Below, one piece after another: positions 17,773 through 25,792 of a stretch of DNA of 64,000 nt. How positions within the stretch are numbered: position 1 is the stretch's first letter; each line of letters opens with the position of its first letter. Below the pieces are notes generated by a model. That model was not told the origin of the DNA. It saw nothing but the letters and a program-made list of their open reading frames with translations, and made no database searches. Where the stretch lies: positions 1-64,000 of the forward strand of contig NZ_CWHU01000003.1 in NCBI RefSeq assembly GCF_001182725.1, given 5' to 3'. This DNA comes from Anaerococcus jeddahensis (GTDB lineage: Bacteria; Bacillota; Clostridia; Tissierellales; Peptoniphilaceae). The position numbers were made by a program, and so were the translations under genes.

Positions 17773-18723
17773 TCACCTATCAAATCTTCTAAATAATAAA
17801 TATCCTAAAATTACACTAATCAAAGAAATTCCAATAACATACATGTAGCCAAAATCCCATTTTAATTCTGGCATATTTTCAAAATTCATTCCGTACCAGC
17901 CTGTTATTATTGTAATTGGTGTGAAAATTGTTGTTACTACCGTCAAAACCTTCATTGTATTATTCATGGAAAGGTCCATTTTTGATGTGTAGGAATCTTT
18001 TACATTTGTAATGTATCCGCTTAGGTAGGAAATATTTGAAGAATATCTTTCAACTCTAAACAAAACTGATTTTAGGTGTTTTATATCATCATCATCGAAA
18101 ATTTCATTTTCATTTTCCATTAAAACTTCCAAGGTATCGAGAAGCCTCTCGTAGGATGCATACAAATTTAGGGCCTTGTGCCTGTTATCAGAAATTATTT
18201 CTATGCTATCTCTGGTTCTTTTATTTTTTATTATCGCATCTTCCACAGCTGCTGTTGAATTTTTAATTTGATCAAAAATCCTTGTGTGGTTATTTACCAA
18301 GGCTGTAATGAAATATTTCAAAAGTCTTCCTGGAGATCTTGCTGAAAATTTCTTTGTTAGCATTTTCCTAAAAGCCTCAGTCGTCGATTGGTCTCTGTCG
18401 TACAAATCAACAATTATAAGCCTATTATTTTCTATATAAAATCCTATAAGATCTGAAGTTTCAAGATTTCCCATTATATCAAGCAATTCTAAAATTGCAA
18501 AGGTATAATTATCTTCAACAGCCATATAAGATTTTTTTGCAGTTTCTGACAAAAGCAAGTCAATTATTGCATCGTCCAAATCATATGTCTTTGCAAATTC
18601 AATAAAACTCGCCTTGCCCAAATACATCAAATAAAAATCATCATCTTCTATAACATCATAAAAACTAGAAATATCGGTTTGCTCAAAACCCATATCCGTG
18701 TCAAATTTATAAATATAATCCAT
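17773..18723 (-). CDS. corA: CorA-like divalent cation transporter
   Basis: A 316-residue CorA family magnesium/divalent metal channel. A long acidic and helical cytoplasmic part precedes two C-terminal membrane helices (about residues 257-278 and 292-312). The signature YGMNFENMPEL sits in the loop between them; the family motif is GMN. Soluble pentameric channels of this type mediate Mg2+, Co2+ or Ni2+ flux. GGAGAAAAA precedes the ATG. Monocistronic. Confidence 0.92.
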   Translation of the reverse strand: MDYIYKFDTDMGFEQTDISSFYDVIEDDDFYLMYLGKASFIEFAKTYDLDDAIIDLLLSETAKKSYMAVEDNYTFAILELLDIMGNLETSDLIGFYIENNRLIIVDLYDRDQSTTEAFRKMLTKKFSARSPGRLLKYFITALVNNHTRIFDQIKNSTAAVEDAIIKNKRTRDSIEIISDNRHKALNLYASYERLLDTLEVLMENENEIFDDDDIKHLKSVLFRVERYSSNISYLSGYITNVKDSYTSKMDLSMNNTMKVLTVVTTIFTPITIITGWYGMNFENMPELKWDFGYMYVIGISLISVILGYLLFRRFDR

Positions 18724-18841
18724 TTTTTCTCCTTAAAATTAGGGAAATTTCTTTTACATTATGACTATATGTATTATTGACGGAATTTCAATGCTTTTAA
18801 TTCTATCTCTTGATAAGCTGATATAAAATTTAAAAGTAATA

Positions 18842-18891
18842 AAATAAGAATTCTCGGACAATTTTTAAAATAGTCTAAAGGATTCTTATTT
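18842..18891 (-). terminator. Terminator after the GntR/ABC operon
   Basis: AAATAAGAAT and ATTCTTATTT form a long stem whose loop holds a second pairing, GGAC/GTCY. On the minus strand it is followed by TTTTA. It sits 20 bp past the permease stop at 18912. Confidence 0.6.
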
Positions 18892-18911
18892 TTATTTATT
18901 TAATAAAATCC

Positions 18912-19544
18912 TTAAAGTTCTTTATTTTCAAAAATTTTAATTGAAGAAAAAACTGAAAGTGCATGTATTATTATTGTTAAAATAAAGATTAATAAGGCTA
19001 GAAGAGTTTTGTTCATAGTCAAGCCCTTATTTATATATTCCAAAAGCCATTCTTTGTTTGATGAAACAGTTGAGAAAAATGCAAATACTATAAAGTATAA
19101 GATTACAAAAACAAGTCTCGCTTTTTCTGCCCCAAATTTATACATCAAGGGAAGTTCAACAACTCCAACTATGCTTGTTATAAAAAATAGGGCTGATAAA
19201 ATCAAAATTAAAGGAATTTCTTTTGTAAGTGGATTTTTATCAAATCCAACTACAAAGGATAGACCTATTGCAAAAAGTGACATAAATAAAATTATCATAT
19301 ACCTTGAAATAACTATTTTTTTCCTAGAAATCCCACTTGAAATCAAATATTTATTTGTAGAATATTGGTTATCCATTCCAAAGACCATTCCCAAAAGTAT
19401 TACTGGAACTAGGATAAAAAATAAGGGAATTAAAACCAATTGATTTTCTTTGTAAAAATAAATCCCCAAGCCAACTATTATTACAAATTGTAAAAGCAAA
19501 GCATTTTTTATCGAAATCAAATCTTTATATATCAAGGCTTTCAT
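18912..19544 (-). CDS. ABC-2 type transporter permease
   Basis: A 210-residue membrane protein with about six hydrophobic helices, beginning 'MKALIYKDLISIKNALLLQFVIIVGLG', typical of the short permeases paired with YtrB-like ATPases. A cytoplasmic 'SGISRKKIVISRYM' loop resembles the conserved region of ABC-2 permeases. It overlaps the ATPase gene by 20 nt with GGAG inside the overlap. With the ATPase and GntR protein it forms a regulated efflux module; the cargo is not deducible (peptide antibiotics are common for such modules). Confidence 0.85.
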   Translation of the reverse strand: MKALIYKDLISIKNALLLQFVIIVGLGIYFYKENQLVLIPLFFILVPVILLGMVFGMDNQYSTNKYLISSGISRKKIVISRYMIILFMSLFAIGLSFVVGFDKNPLTKEIPLILILSALFFITSIVGVVELPLMYKFGAEKARLVFVILYFIVFAFFSTVSSNKEWLLEYINKGLTMNKTLLALLIFILTIIIHALSVFSSIKIFENKEL

Positions 19545-20391
19545 TGTATTTCTCCTTTATCATATAGACCATAATTTCCTCTATACTAACATTTTCCACT
19601 TCAAGATTTTGAGGAATTAATTCTTTTTTAACCAAACATTCTTTCCCAAATTTATGATCTCTAACTGCGATTATGGAATTTTTATCAAGACTTTCAAATT
19701 CTTCTTTTGAAAGAGAAACTAGACCATAATCTTCCTTTAATTTATCCTTATTTTCCATAAAAATTAGCTTTCCCCTATGTAAAAAGGCAATTTCATCCGC
19801 AATTTTTTCCAAATCTGACAAAATATGAGACGAAATCATAATGCTCTTGTTTTCATCTTGGATAAATTCTAAAAGTATATCCAAAATATCATCCCTTGCC
19901 ACAGGATCAAGTCCGCTTGTCGCCTCATCCAAAATCAAAAGCTCTGCCTTATGACTTAAAGCCAAAATCAAAGACAATTTCATCTTCATTCCCCTTGAAA
20001 AAGTAGAAATTTTCTTTTTTTCTGGAAGATTAAATCTTTTTAAAAGCCTTTCAAAAGTTTCTTTTTCCCAATAATTTCCATAATACATGGAGTGAAATTT
20101 TTCTACTTCTTTAATATTAAGCTCTTGGGGAAAGAAAAAATCCTCAAAAACAAAGGCAATTTTTTTCTTTTCATCCTCAGTCAAATCTTCAATTTTTTTG
20201 CCAAAAATATAAATTTCACCGGAATCCTTTTTCATATCACCCAAAATCAATTTGATCGTAGTAGATTTTCCAGCTCCATTTTCTCCAATATATCCTACAA
20301 TAGATCCTCTCTTGATATTTAAATCCAAAGGTCCAAGATAAAAATCATTCAAAGATTTGCTAAGGCTTTTTATTTTTAATATATCATTCAT
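19525..20391 (-). CDS. ABC transporter ATP-binding protein
   Basis: A 288-residue ABC ATPase. Walker A is GENGAGKST (about 37-45). The ABC signature position carries the degenerate 'TFSRGMKMKLSL', followed by Walker B 'AELLILDEATSGLDP' and switch His in 'MISSHILSDLE'. The C-terminal extension (about 220-288) is typical of ABC-2 exporters. It overlaps both neighbours (8 nt with the GntR gene, 20 nt with the permease), so the three genes are coupled. Confidence 0.93.
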   Translation of the reverse strand: MNDILKIKSLSKSLNDFYLGPLDLNIKRGSIVGYIGENGAGKSTTIKLILGDMKKDSGEIYIFGKKIEDLTEDEKKKIAFVFEDFFFPQELNIKEVEKFHSMYYGNYWEKETFERLLKRFNLPEKKKISTFSRGMKMKLSLILALSHKAELLILDEATSGLDPVARDDILDILLEFIQDENKSIMISSHILSDLEKIADEIAFLHRGKLIFMENKDKLKEDYGLVSLSKEEFESLDKNSIIAVRDHKFGKECLVKKELIPQNLEVENVSIEEIMVYMIKEKYNESLDI

Positions 20392-20761
20392 CTTCTTCCT
20401 CCAATATATCTATAAGAGAAATAATTTCTTTTTTTGAAATTCCTGCAAGTTTAGATAATTTGATGATTTCTTTTATATGGTCTTCAATTTTTATTAAAAA
20501 TTTTTCCCTGATTAATTCCGGATTTTGATCTTTTACAAAATTTCCTTTTCCAGGAACAGAATTAATAAGTCCATCTTTTTCAAGTTCATCATAAGCCCTT
20601 TTCGTTGTAGCTACACTGACTCTAAGCTCTTTTGCCAAAAGTCTAATAGAAGGAAGGGCTTTGTCTTTTTCTATCTCATCATTTAAAATTGCATCTCTTA
20701 TTTGATTTTTTATTTGTAAATATATGGGATCTTTACTCGAGTATTTGATCTTAATATCCAT
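20384..20761 (-). CDS. GntR family transcriptional regulator, YtrA subfamily
   Basis: A 125-residue regulator. An N-terminal winged helix has the GntR signature 'YLQIKNQIRDAILNDEIEKDKALPSIRLLAKELRVSVATTKRAYDELEKDGLI', followed by only about 50 residues, the short tail that defines the YtrA group. Members usually repress the adjacent ABC operon and are released by cell-wall antibiotics. It is the first gene of the operon and probably autorepresses through the palindromes in its promoter. Confidence 0.92.
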   Translation of the reverse strand: MDIKIKYSSKDPIYLQIKNQIRDAILNDEIEKDKALPSIRLLAKELRVSVATTKRAYDELEKDGLINSVPGKGNFVKDQNPELIREKFLIKIEDHIKEIIKLSKLAGISKKEIISLIDILEEEDE

Positions 20762-20781
20762 TTATTCCTCCTACTGTTCAT

Positions 20782-20810
20782 AGTGTACATTAACAGTTAA
20801 AAACTGTCAA
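20782..20810 (-). promoter_or_regulatory. Promoter and operator of the GntR/ABC operon
   Basis: A perfect -35 TTGACA (20810-20805), a 17-base spacer and -10 TACACT (20787-20782) lie just before the GntR start. The palindrome ACAGTTAAAAACTGT (20793-20807) fills the spacer and overlaps the -35. A wider pair of half-sites, ACTGTT...AACAGT, spans 20773-20796. This arrangement fits steric repression by the GntR protein. Confidence 0.85.
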
Positions 20811-20835
20811 GCTTTTTATTTCTTTATAAATAAAA

Positions 20836-20890
20836 AACACCCATTTCGGGCGAATATTTTAAAAATTTTATTCTTTCGAAATGGGTCTTA
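20836..20890 (-). terminator. Terminator after the asr/ferritin-like operon
   Basis: ACCCATTTCG and CGAAATGGGT pair across a ~30-base AT loop. On the minus strand the stem is followed by a T-run (GTTTTTTATTT). It lies directly after the ferritin-like gene stop at 20896. The right arm contains TCGAAATGGG (20876-20885), a full match to the ten bases read by the IS110 target guides. Confidence 0.8.
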
Positions 20891-20895
20891 TTTTA

Positions 20896-21366
20896 TTATT
20901 TTATAAAATCATTGTACCATTGGTGAATTAATTTGATGTGGCCTCTTTCTTCTACCTCAACTCTATCGATTAATTCTGGTTCAAAATCTGGAACTATTGT
21001 TCTTACTTCTTTAATAAAAAGAATCGTATCTTTTTCAATTCCTATAGAAAATCTATAGATATCTATTGGATCATCTCCAACATTTGATGAATCAAAATTA
21101 AATATTTGATCTATCATTGATTGGATGTAAGCCTTGTACTCATCATCGTATTCCTTATCAATTTCTTGATTCTTGTCTATTTTTTCAGACAAACTTTTGT
21201 AAAGTGCTTCGTGGTGAGTTTCTTGTTCTGCTAAAAATTCAAAAAATTCCTTATTTTTTTTATCATCTGAGAATTTTTTTGCCATTTCTTGGTAAAATTT
21301 TTGACCATTTTGTTCTAATTTTACTAGGGTTTCTAGTAAATCTTTTGGTTGAAATTGTGATCTCAT
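20896..21366 (-). CDS. Ferritin-like/rubrerythrin-type diiron protein
   Basis: A 156-residue four-helix protein with two diiron half-motifs: 'LEQNGQKFYQEM...EQETHHEAL' (Glu, then E-x2-H) in the N-terminal half and 'IEKDTILFIKEV...EVEERGHIKLI' (E-x2-H) in the C-terminal half. No rubredoxin-like CxxC domain, so it is the erythrin-only type. It begins 9 nt after asrC and is probably the fourth gene of that operon, suggesting a role in peroxide or iron protection of the [4Fe-4S]/siroheme enzymes; that role is inference. Confidence 0.85.
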   Translation of the reverse strand: MRSQFQPKDLLETLVKLEQNGQKFYQEMAKKFSDDKKNKEFFEFLAEQETHHEALYKSLSEKIDKNQEIDKEYDDEYKAYIQSMIDQIFNFDSSNVGDDPIDIYRFSIGIEKDTILFIKEVRTIVPDFEPELIDRVEVEERGHIKLIHQWYNDFIK

Positions 21367-21375
21367 ATAAGCTCC

Positions 21376-22401
21376 TTATTTTGCAGTTTTGTGATCTTCT
21401 ACTTTCATTACATTTATTGAAGATCTATATTCTTTTTCTGTCCAATTTATTCTGTCAGCTATTAAGCATTCTGGATTTAAGTCGACATCTTTTAACATCA
21501 TTTTTTTGAAAGTTGGAAAACCTACTCTGTCTATTAAATGTCCACCGTGCATGTAAACTGGTTTGTTATCTAAAACATAGGCTGAGAAATCTTTCCAATT
21601 TTTCATCATTTGAATTACTGTATCTTCATCCATCCATCTTGCGAACATTTGACCCATTCTTGGATATTGCTTTCCAGTTCTTCCACCAATTATTACATTC
21701 CACATTTGTCTATCTGGTCTTCTCCATGCAGAATTTGGGCATCTTGTTACACATTCTCCACAACCAACACAACAACATGGATCTTTATCAACTTTTCCTT
21801 GATCGTTTAGTGATAAAACTCTTGTTGCAACAGCCTTACACCTATCAACGCAAGCTCCACATCCTATACAACGATCTATATCATAGATTGGTTTTGTTAC
21901 TCCAATAAATCCAAAGTCTGTAAAATGTGCTTTTACACAGTCATTTGGACATCCTGTTACTGCGATTTTTATTTGGTAAGGTGATTCATAAATTATTTTT
22001 TCTAATTTATCTGCAAGCCTTTGAGTATTTTGGGCAGCCTTTATACAATGTCTTCCTCCAATGCATGCCATAATATTTCTTGGTCCTATGTATGGATATC
22101 CTTGGTCATTGTATACAATTTCTACATCACGACTGCCTTCGATTTCTTCTATATATGGTCTTATAATTTCATTTACTTTTGGTATATCTTCGTATTTTAT
22201 TCCTGTAATGTTGAAAGTTTGTCTTGTACCAAAATGAAAATTTCCGTCTCCATATTTTTGACAAATCATTTGTACCATTTCTAACCATTTTGCATCTACC
22301 AAAGCTCCAGGAGATCTTAATTGTAGTAAAAATTCTCCAGGAATTTTGGATTGACGATAACAATTATTTCTAACTTTTGCTACATCTATATCTAATGTCA
22401 T
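21376..22401 (-). CDS. asrC: Anaerobic sulfite reductase subunit C (siroheme)
   Basis: A 341-residue catalytic subunit reducing sulfite to sulfide with six electrons. The siroheme-[4Fe-4S] ligands are visible as CIGGRHC (C-x5-C) and CPNDC (C-x3-C), and two ferredoxin-type clusters follow: CIGCGACVDRC and CCVGCGECVTRCP. The N-terminal half carries the siroheme-binding 'LRSPGALVDAKWLEMV' region. Third gene of asrABC; an AAGGAGATAAT-type ribosome binding site precedes the ATG. Confidence 0.96.
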   Translation of the reverse strand: MTLDIDVAKVRNNCYRQSKIPGEFLLQLRSPGALVDAKWLEMVQMICQKYGDGNFHFGTRQTFNITGIKYEDIPKVNEIIRPYIEEIEGSRDVEIVYNDQGYPYIGPRNIMACIGGRHCIKAAQNTQRLADKLEKIIYESPYQIKIAVTGCPNDCVKAHFTDFGFIGVTKPIYDIDRCIGCGACVDRCKAVATRVLSLNDQGKVDKDPCCCVGCGECVTRCPNSAWRRPDRQMWNVIIGGRTGKQYPRMGQMFARWMDEDTVIQMMKNWKDFSAYVLDNKPVYMHGGHLIDRVGFPTFKKMMLKDVDLNPECLIADRINWTEKEYRSSINVMKVEDHKTAK

Positions 22402-22410
22402 ATTATCTCC

Positions 22411-23244
22411 TTAATCTAGTAAGTCTTTTGCAATTGTGTATGGGAAAACTGGTCCATCAAGACATACATAAGTTTCATTTATCCTACAATGTCCACATTT
22501 CCCAACTGCACAAGACATTTTTCTTTCGAAACTTGTCCAAATCTTATCTTCTGTAACGCCTTCTTTTATCAAGGCAAGTGATGTAAATTTCATCATAATT
22601 GGAGGACCTACCATAACAACCGCATAATTATCTTCAAAAGATTTTATAGGTAAATCTGGTATAAAGGCTGTAACCATTCCTTTTTTAAACCCTTCTTTTT
22701 CTTCATTGTCCAATGAATAAACAGTGCTGATTTTTTCTTGATTTTTCCAATCATCCAAATTTTCTTTAAATAAAACAGAATCATGATTTTTAAAACCTAG
22801 AATCAAATGTAAATTTTCAAATTCATTTGGATTTTCTTTTATGTGTTCTATCAATCCTTTTACAGGGCTTACTCCTGTTCCCCCTGCAACTACTACCACA
22901 TTTTTTCCTTTTAATTTTTCAATTGGCCATCCGTTTCCATAAGGTCCTCTTAGAAAAATACTATCTCCAGGAGTTGATTCAAAAAGTTTTGATGTAACTT
23001 CTCCAACATTTCTAATTGTCATTTCAACAAAACCTTCTCCCATTCCTGAAACAGAAATTGGAGCTTCCCCTATCTTTGCAAGTGAGACTTGCAAAAATTG
23101 TCCAGGTTTAACTTCTTTGTCAAAAGCAACTTTGAAAGTCCATTCAGTTTTTGTGTGTTTTTTGATATCCAAAATTTCATAAGATTTTGGTAAAACATAA
23201 TTTAAATAATCATTATTTGATCTTTTTATTTCATTTTTTTCCAT
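22411..23244 (-). CDS. asrB: Anaerobic sulfite reductase subunit B (flavin/NADH)
   Basis: A 277-residue electron-transfer subunit of the ferredoxin-NADP reductase type. It has an FAD-binding beta barrel ('KPGQFLQVSLAKIGEAPISVS'), an NAD(P)H pocket ('VVVVAGGTGVSPVKGLIEHI') and a C-terminal [2Fe-2S] motif 'CAVGKCGHCRINETYVCLDGPVF'. It passes electrons from NADH to AsrA/AsrC. The start abuts the asrA stop (one-base overlap at 23244), so it is coupled. Confidence 0.96.
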   Translation of the reverse strand: MEKNEIKRSNNDYLNYVLPKSYEILDIKKHTKTEWTFKVAFDKEVKPGQFLQVSLAKIGEAPISVSGMGEGFVEMTIRNVGEVTSKLFESTPGDSIFLRGPYGNGWPIEKLKGKNVVVVAGGTGVSPVKGLIEHIKENPNEFENLHLILGFKNHDSVLFKENLDDWKNQEKISTVYSLDNEEKEGFKKGMVTAFIPDLPIKSFEDNYAVVMVGPPIMMKFTSLALIKEGVTEDKIWTSFERKMSCAVGKCGHCRINETYVCLDGPVFPYTIAKDLLD

Positions 23245-24284
23245 TATTTTACCTCACTTCTAATTTTCTCAAGTTCCTTATTAACCTTATTAATTGTTTC
23301 TGGATAAGAAATTAATTGTGGACAATGAGCTGAACATCTACCACATCCTACACACATTGGACCATCTTCAAATCTTTTGTTGTGAGCATAAATTTTGTGC
23401 ATTATTTTATACCTATATCTTTCCTTGATTTGATTTCTAAAATGTCCTCCGCCTGCAACAAGATCAAAATCTTTTGTCATGCAAGATGCATTTGTTCTTC
23501 TTCTTTCACCAACACGTCTGTTAAGAGTGTAGGTAATATCTTTTGTTGTAAAACAGGTACAAGTTGAACAAGAAGTTGTACAAGATCCACATCCTATACA
23601 TCTTGAATTATATTCTTTCCAAATATCTGAGTTTGCAATTTTATTTGCTTCTTCATTATCTTTTATTTCTGGGAAATTTACCTTTAATTTATTTTCTTCT
23701 GGGAATAATAAATCAAATTCTTCATTTGAAAATTTTGATAGATCTAAATCATCTTCTGTTTTTACTTTTATAGATCCATCATCATTAAATCTAAAGGCAT
23801 AAGTAAAATCTTCGGTTTTATTTGCACCACATGATACGCAAAAACAATTTCTATCAAGGTCTTCTTGACATTCCAAAAGAGCATAGTGAACTTTATTTTT
23901 TCTTCTTAAATAAAACATATCTTCGAAAGGTCCGTTTTTCACAAACATATCGTCCAAATATTTTATAGCATTTATGTCACAAGCTCTTGCAAAAACCAAA
24001 ACTTCTTTTTTGTATGGATTTTTAGTTTCTGTATAATCGTCTTCAGTAAAATAAAATAAGTTCTCAGTCATTGGAAGGAGAGCTTCCTTGGCTGAATATG
24101 TAGATTTTTCTTTGTACTCAAGCTCATCAAAACTTTTTATGTTTTCATACATTATTGTATCCATATCACAATATCTTCCGCCTCTTGTGATTCTTTTTGG
24201 GGCAAAAATTGTGTATTTGGATTTTAGGATTTCAAATAAATCCTTGGCCTCATCCTTTTTTACCAGATAATCTTTATAAGCCAT
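23244..24284 (-). CDS. asrA: Anaerobic sulfite reductase subunit A (iron-sulfur)
   Basis: A 346-residue iron-sulfur subunit. Two cluster motifs lie in the C-terminal half: CIGCGSCTTSCSTCTC (an unusual Cys-dense variant) and CVGCGRCSAHCPQ. The N-terminal half matches the AsrA family ('KYTIFAPKRITRGGRYCDMDTI', 'FARACDINAIKYLDDMF'). First gene of asrABC, with AGGAGG before the ATG. The complex is cytoplasmic and dissimilatory. Confidence 0.96.
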   Translation of the reverse strand: MAYKDYLVKKDEAKDLFEILKSKYTIFAPKRITRGGRYCDMDTIMYENIKSFDELEYKEKSTYSAKEALLPMTENLFYFTEDDYTETKNPYKKEVLVFARACDINAIKYLDDMFVKNGPFEDMFYLRRKNKVHYALLECQEDLDRNCFCVSCGANKTEDFTYAFRFNDDGSIKVKTEDDLDLSKFSNEEFDLLFPEENKLKVNFPEIKDNEEANKIANSDIWKEYNSRCIGCGSCTTSCSTCTCFTTKDITYTLNRRVGERRRTNASCMTKDFDLVAGGGHFRNQIKERYRYKIMHKIYAHNKRFEDGPMCVGCGRCSAHCPQLISYPETINKVNKELEKIRSEVK

Positions 24285-24309
24285 ATCTCCTCCTGATTTT
24301 TTCGAATAA

Positions 24310-24328
24310 TTTGATAAGCTTTATCAAA
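24310..24328. promoter_or_regulatory. Palindromic operator candidate before asrA
   Basis: TTTGATAAGCTTTATCAAA is a palindrome with 8-bp arms and a 3-base centre, 26-44 bp before the asrA ATG. The half-sites TTGAT/ATCAA look like Crp/Fnr half-sites, but the spacing (7 bases rather than 4) does not fit the classic Fnr box. The regulator is therefore unidentified. Confidence 0.55.
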
Positions 24329-24342
24329 TTTATTCACAATTT

Positions 24343-24384
24343 AAAAAAACTTGCAGCTTGGCTACAAATTTTTTTACTATAATA
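24343..24384 (-). promoter_or_regulatory. asr promoter -10 with terminator-like leader hairpin
   Basis: On the minus strand a -10 TATTAT (24384-24379) is followed within about a dozen bases by TTGTAGC-CAA-GCTGCAAG (24367-24350) and seven T (24349-24343). This looks like an intrinsic terminator placed at the start of the asr transcript, about 60-80 bases before the ATG. It could attenuate asr expression or stop upstream read-through. No antiterminator pairing is obvious. The rest of 24385-24490 shows nothing. Confidence 0.45.
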
Positions 24385-24493
24385 TAAACTTCTTCTTATT
24401 TAATATATCATTAAATTTTAAAAAATTAAAGTATTTTCCTGATAAAATTTAATTTATAATTATTTATTTTTTTATATTTTTCAAATAAAAAAA

Positions 24494-24704
24494 AGCCTGG
24501 TTAAAACCAAGCTCAGAACGTAGACAAAGTCAGTTTAATAATTCATTAATGATTTAAAAATAAAATTACGCTAAAACCCATCTCGACTAAGTGAGTGAAA
24601 CGAACGCATGGAGAGATCTCATGAGATTTCTCCGCTCGTTGCACTCGGTCGAAATGGAAAATTTTTTAGTATGTCAACAGTCTGAGCCTGGTTAAAACCA
24701 AGCT
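24494..24704. repeat. Terminator-associated palindromic repeat, copy 2 (171 bp plus 20-bp duplications)
   Basis: Element 24514-24684 starts CAGAACGTAGACAAAG and ends GTCAACAGTCTG. It is flanked by exact 20-bp copies of the terminator AGCCTGGTTAAAACCAAGCT (24494-24513 and 24685-24704). The interior palindrome is CCCATCTCGAC...GGTCGAAATGG. The right copy is the natural terminator of the SH3 lipoprotein gene, five bases from its stop. The left copy adjoins the A-tract that gives T8 on the minus strand. Confidence 0.9.
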
Positions 24705-24709
24705 AATTT

Positions 24710-25177
24710 TTATTGAACATCTTCTAAAAGTTCTGTCAAAATATATCCTTCATATTCACCATAGCTTACTTTTGACCATTCTCCTACAATTTCTGATCTT
24801 TCGACTTGGGTTCCTGGTTGGATTGTTGCTACTATTTCTGAATCTGTATTCATTTCTCTTCTTATATTTGAAATATCTCCTACAGTAAATACTCCGTAGG
24901 CTTGTTGAGGATTTTCTTGTGTATTTTTATTTTCTGTTGTATTCTTATTTTCTTTATTTTCTTTTGTTTCTTTTTTGTTGTCTTCTTTTTTCTCAACAGT
25001 TTTTAGACTTGCGTTTGACGCGTTGTCATTTGATTTTTTTTCTTTAATATCTATTTTTGTTGAAACTGGGTTTGATTGTTTGTTATCTTCAGGATGTCTT
25101 TGAGAGATGTATTTTTCCTTTGAACAAGCTGTAAGACTAAGAGATAGGGCCAGTATTAATAAAATTTTCTTTTTCAT
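24710..25177 (-). CDS. SH3-domain lipoprotein
   Basis: A 155-residue secreted lipoprotein. The N-terminus has a lysine start, a hydrophobic run and lipobox LTAC (Cys about residue 18). A long low-complexity linker rich in Lys, Glu, Asn and Thr (about 30-90) follows, then a bacterial SH3-like domain (about 95-155; VGDISNIRREMNTDSEIV...GEWSKVSYGEYEGYIL). SH3b domains usually bind peptidoglycan. It lies 9 nt after the CpsD-like gene in the same operon, so a surface-envelope role fits. Confidence 0.88.
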   Translation of the reverse strand: MKKKILLILALSLSLTACSKEKYISQRHPEDNKQSNPVSTKIDIKEKKSNDNASNASLKTVEKKEDNKKETKENKENKNTTENKNTQENPQQAYGVFTVGDISNIRREMNTDSEIVATIQPGTQVERSEIVGEWSKVSYGEYEGYILTELLEDVQ

Positions 25178-25186
25178 TTTTTCTCC

Positions 25187-25792
25187 TTAATTATCTGTTG
25201 TTATAATTCCAGAAATTTTTGCATTTACATTTTCAAGCTTTCTTAGTGATGCATTTAATTTTTTCTTCCTAAAATCTTTTTTTCCTGCCAAAACTATTAC
25301 TGAATCAGCAAGGCTTGGATAAAAATTTGCATCGTCGTATTTTTCATTAGAAGCTGTATCCAAAAATATAAAATCATATTTTTCTCTTAATGAATCAAAA
25401 ATCGCCTTTATCCTATCATAGGCTAGGATATTTTGGCTATCATCTTTTTGACTTGGGGCAAGAATTAAATCAAGATTTTTTTGGAAATGGTCTTTTACTA
25501 TAAAATTTTCATAAGGTTTTTCTTGGTCTAAAATATCATAAAATCCCCTATCAAAATCAATATCACACAAATCTCCCATCCTTGGATTTCTAAAGTCTGC
25601 CTCAATGATTATAACCTTGTAATTATCCTTTACCAATTTCCTTGCCAAATTTAGTATAAGTGAGGACTTATTTATTCTCTCGTTTGATGATACAAATTGA
25701 ACTAGAGAATTTTTATGACTAATTCTTAAAAATTTATTTTTTAAGGATACAAAAGATCTTTCAATCTCTTCTTTTTTATTTTTATTAAACAT
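25187..25792 (-). CDS. CpsD/CapB-like tyrosine-kinase-fold ATPase, P-loop degenerate
   Basis: A 201-residue ParA/MinD-fold protein of the CpsD type. Walker A' is retained (VIIIEADFRNPRMG, Asp66) as is Walker B (YDFIFLDTAS). The P-loop reads SSNERINKSS (35-44), keeping the Lys42-Ser pair but missing the two glycines of the usual PGEGKS. There is no C-terminal tyrosine cluster. It overlaps the Wzz/CpsC-like gene by 8 nt. It may have lost kinase activity or act as an adaptor; that is inference. Confidence 0.78.
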   Translation of the reverse strand: MFNKNKKEEIERSFVSLKNKFLRISHKNSLVQFVSSNERINKSSLILNLARKLVKDNYKVIIIEADFRNPRMGDLCDIDFDRGFYDILDQEKPYENFIVKDHFQKNLDLILAPSQKDDSQNILAYDRIKAIFDSLREKYDFIFLDTASNEKYDDANFYPSLADSVIVLAGKKDFRKKKLNASLRKLENVNAKISGIITTDN

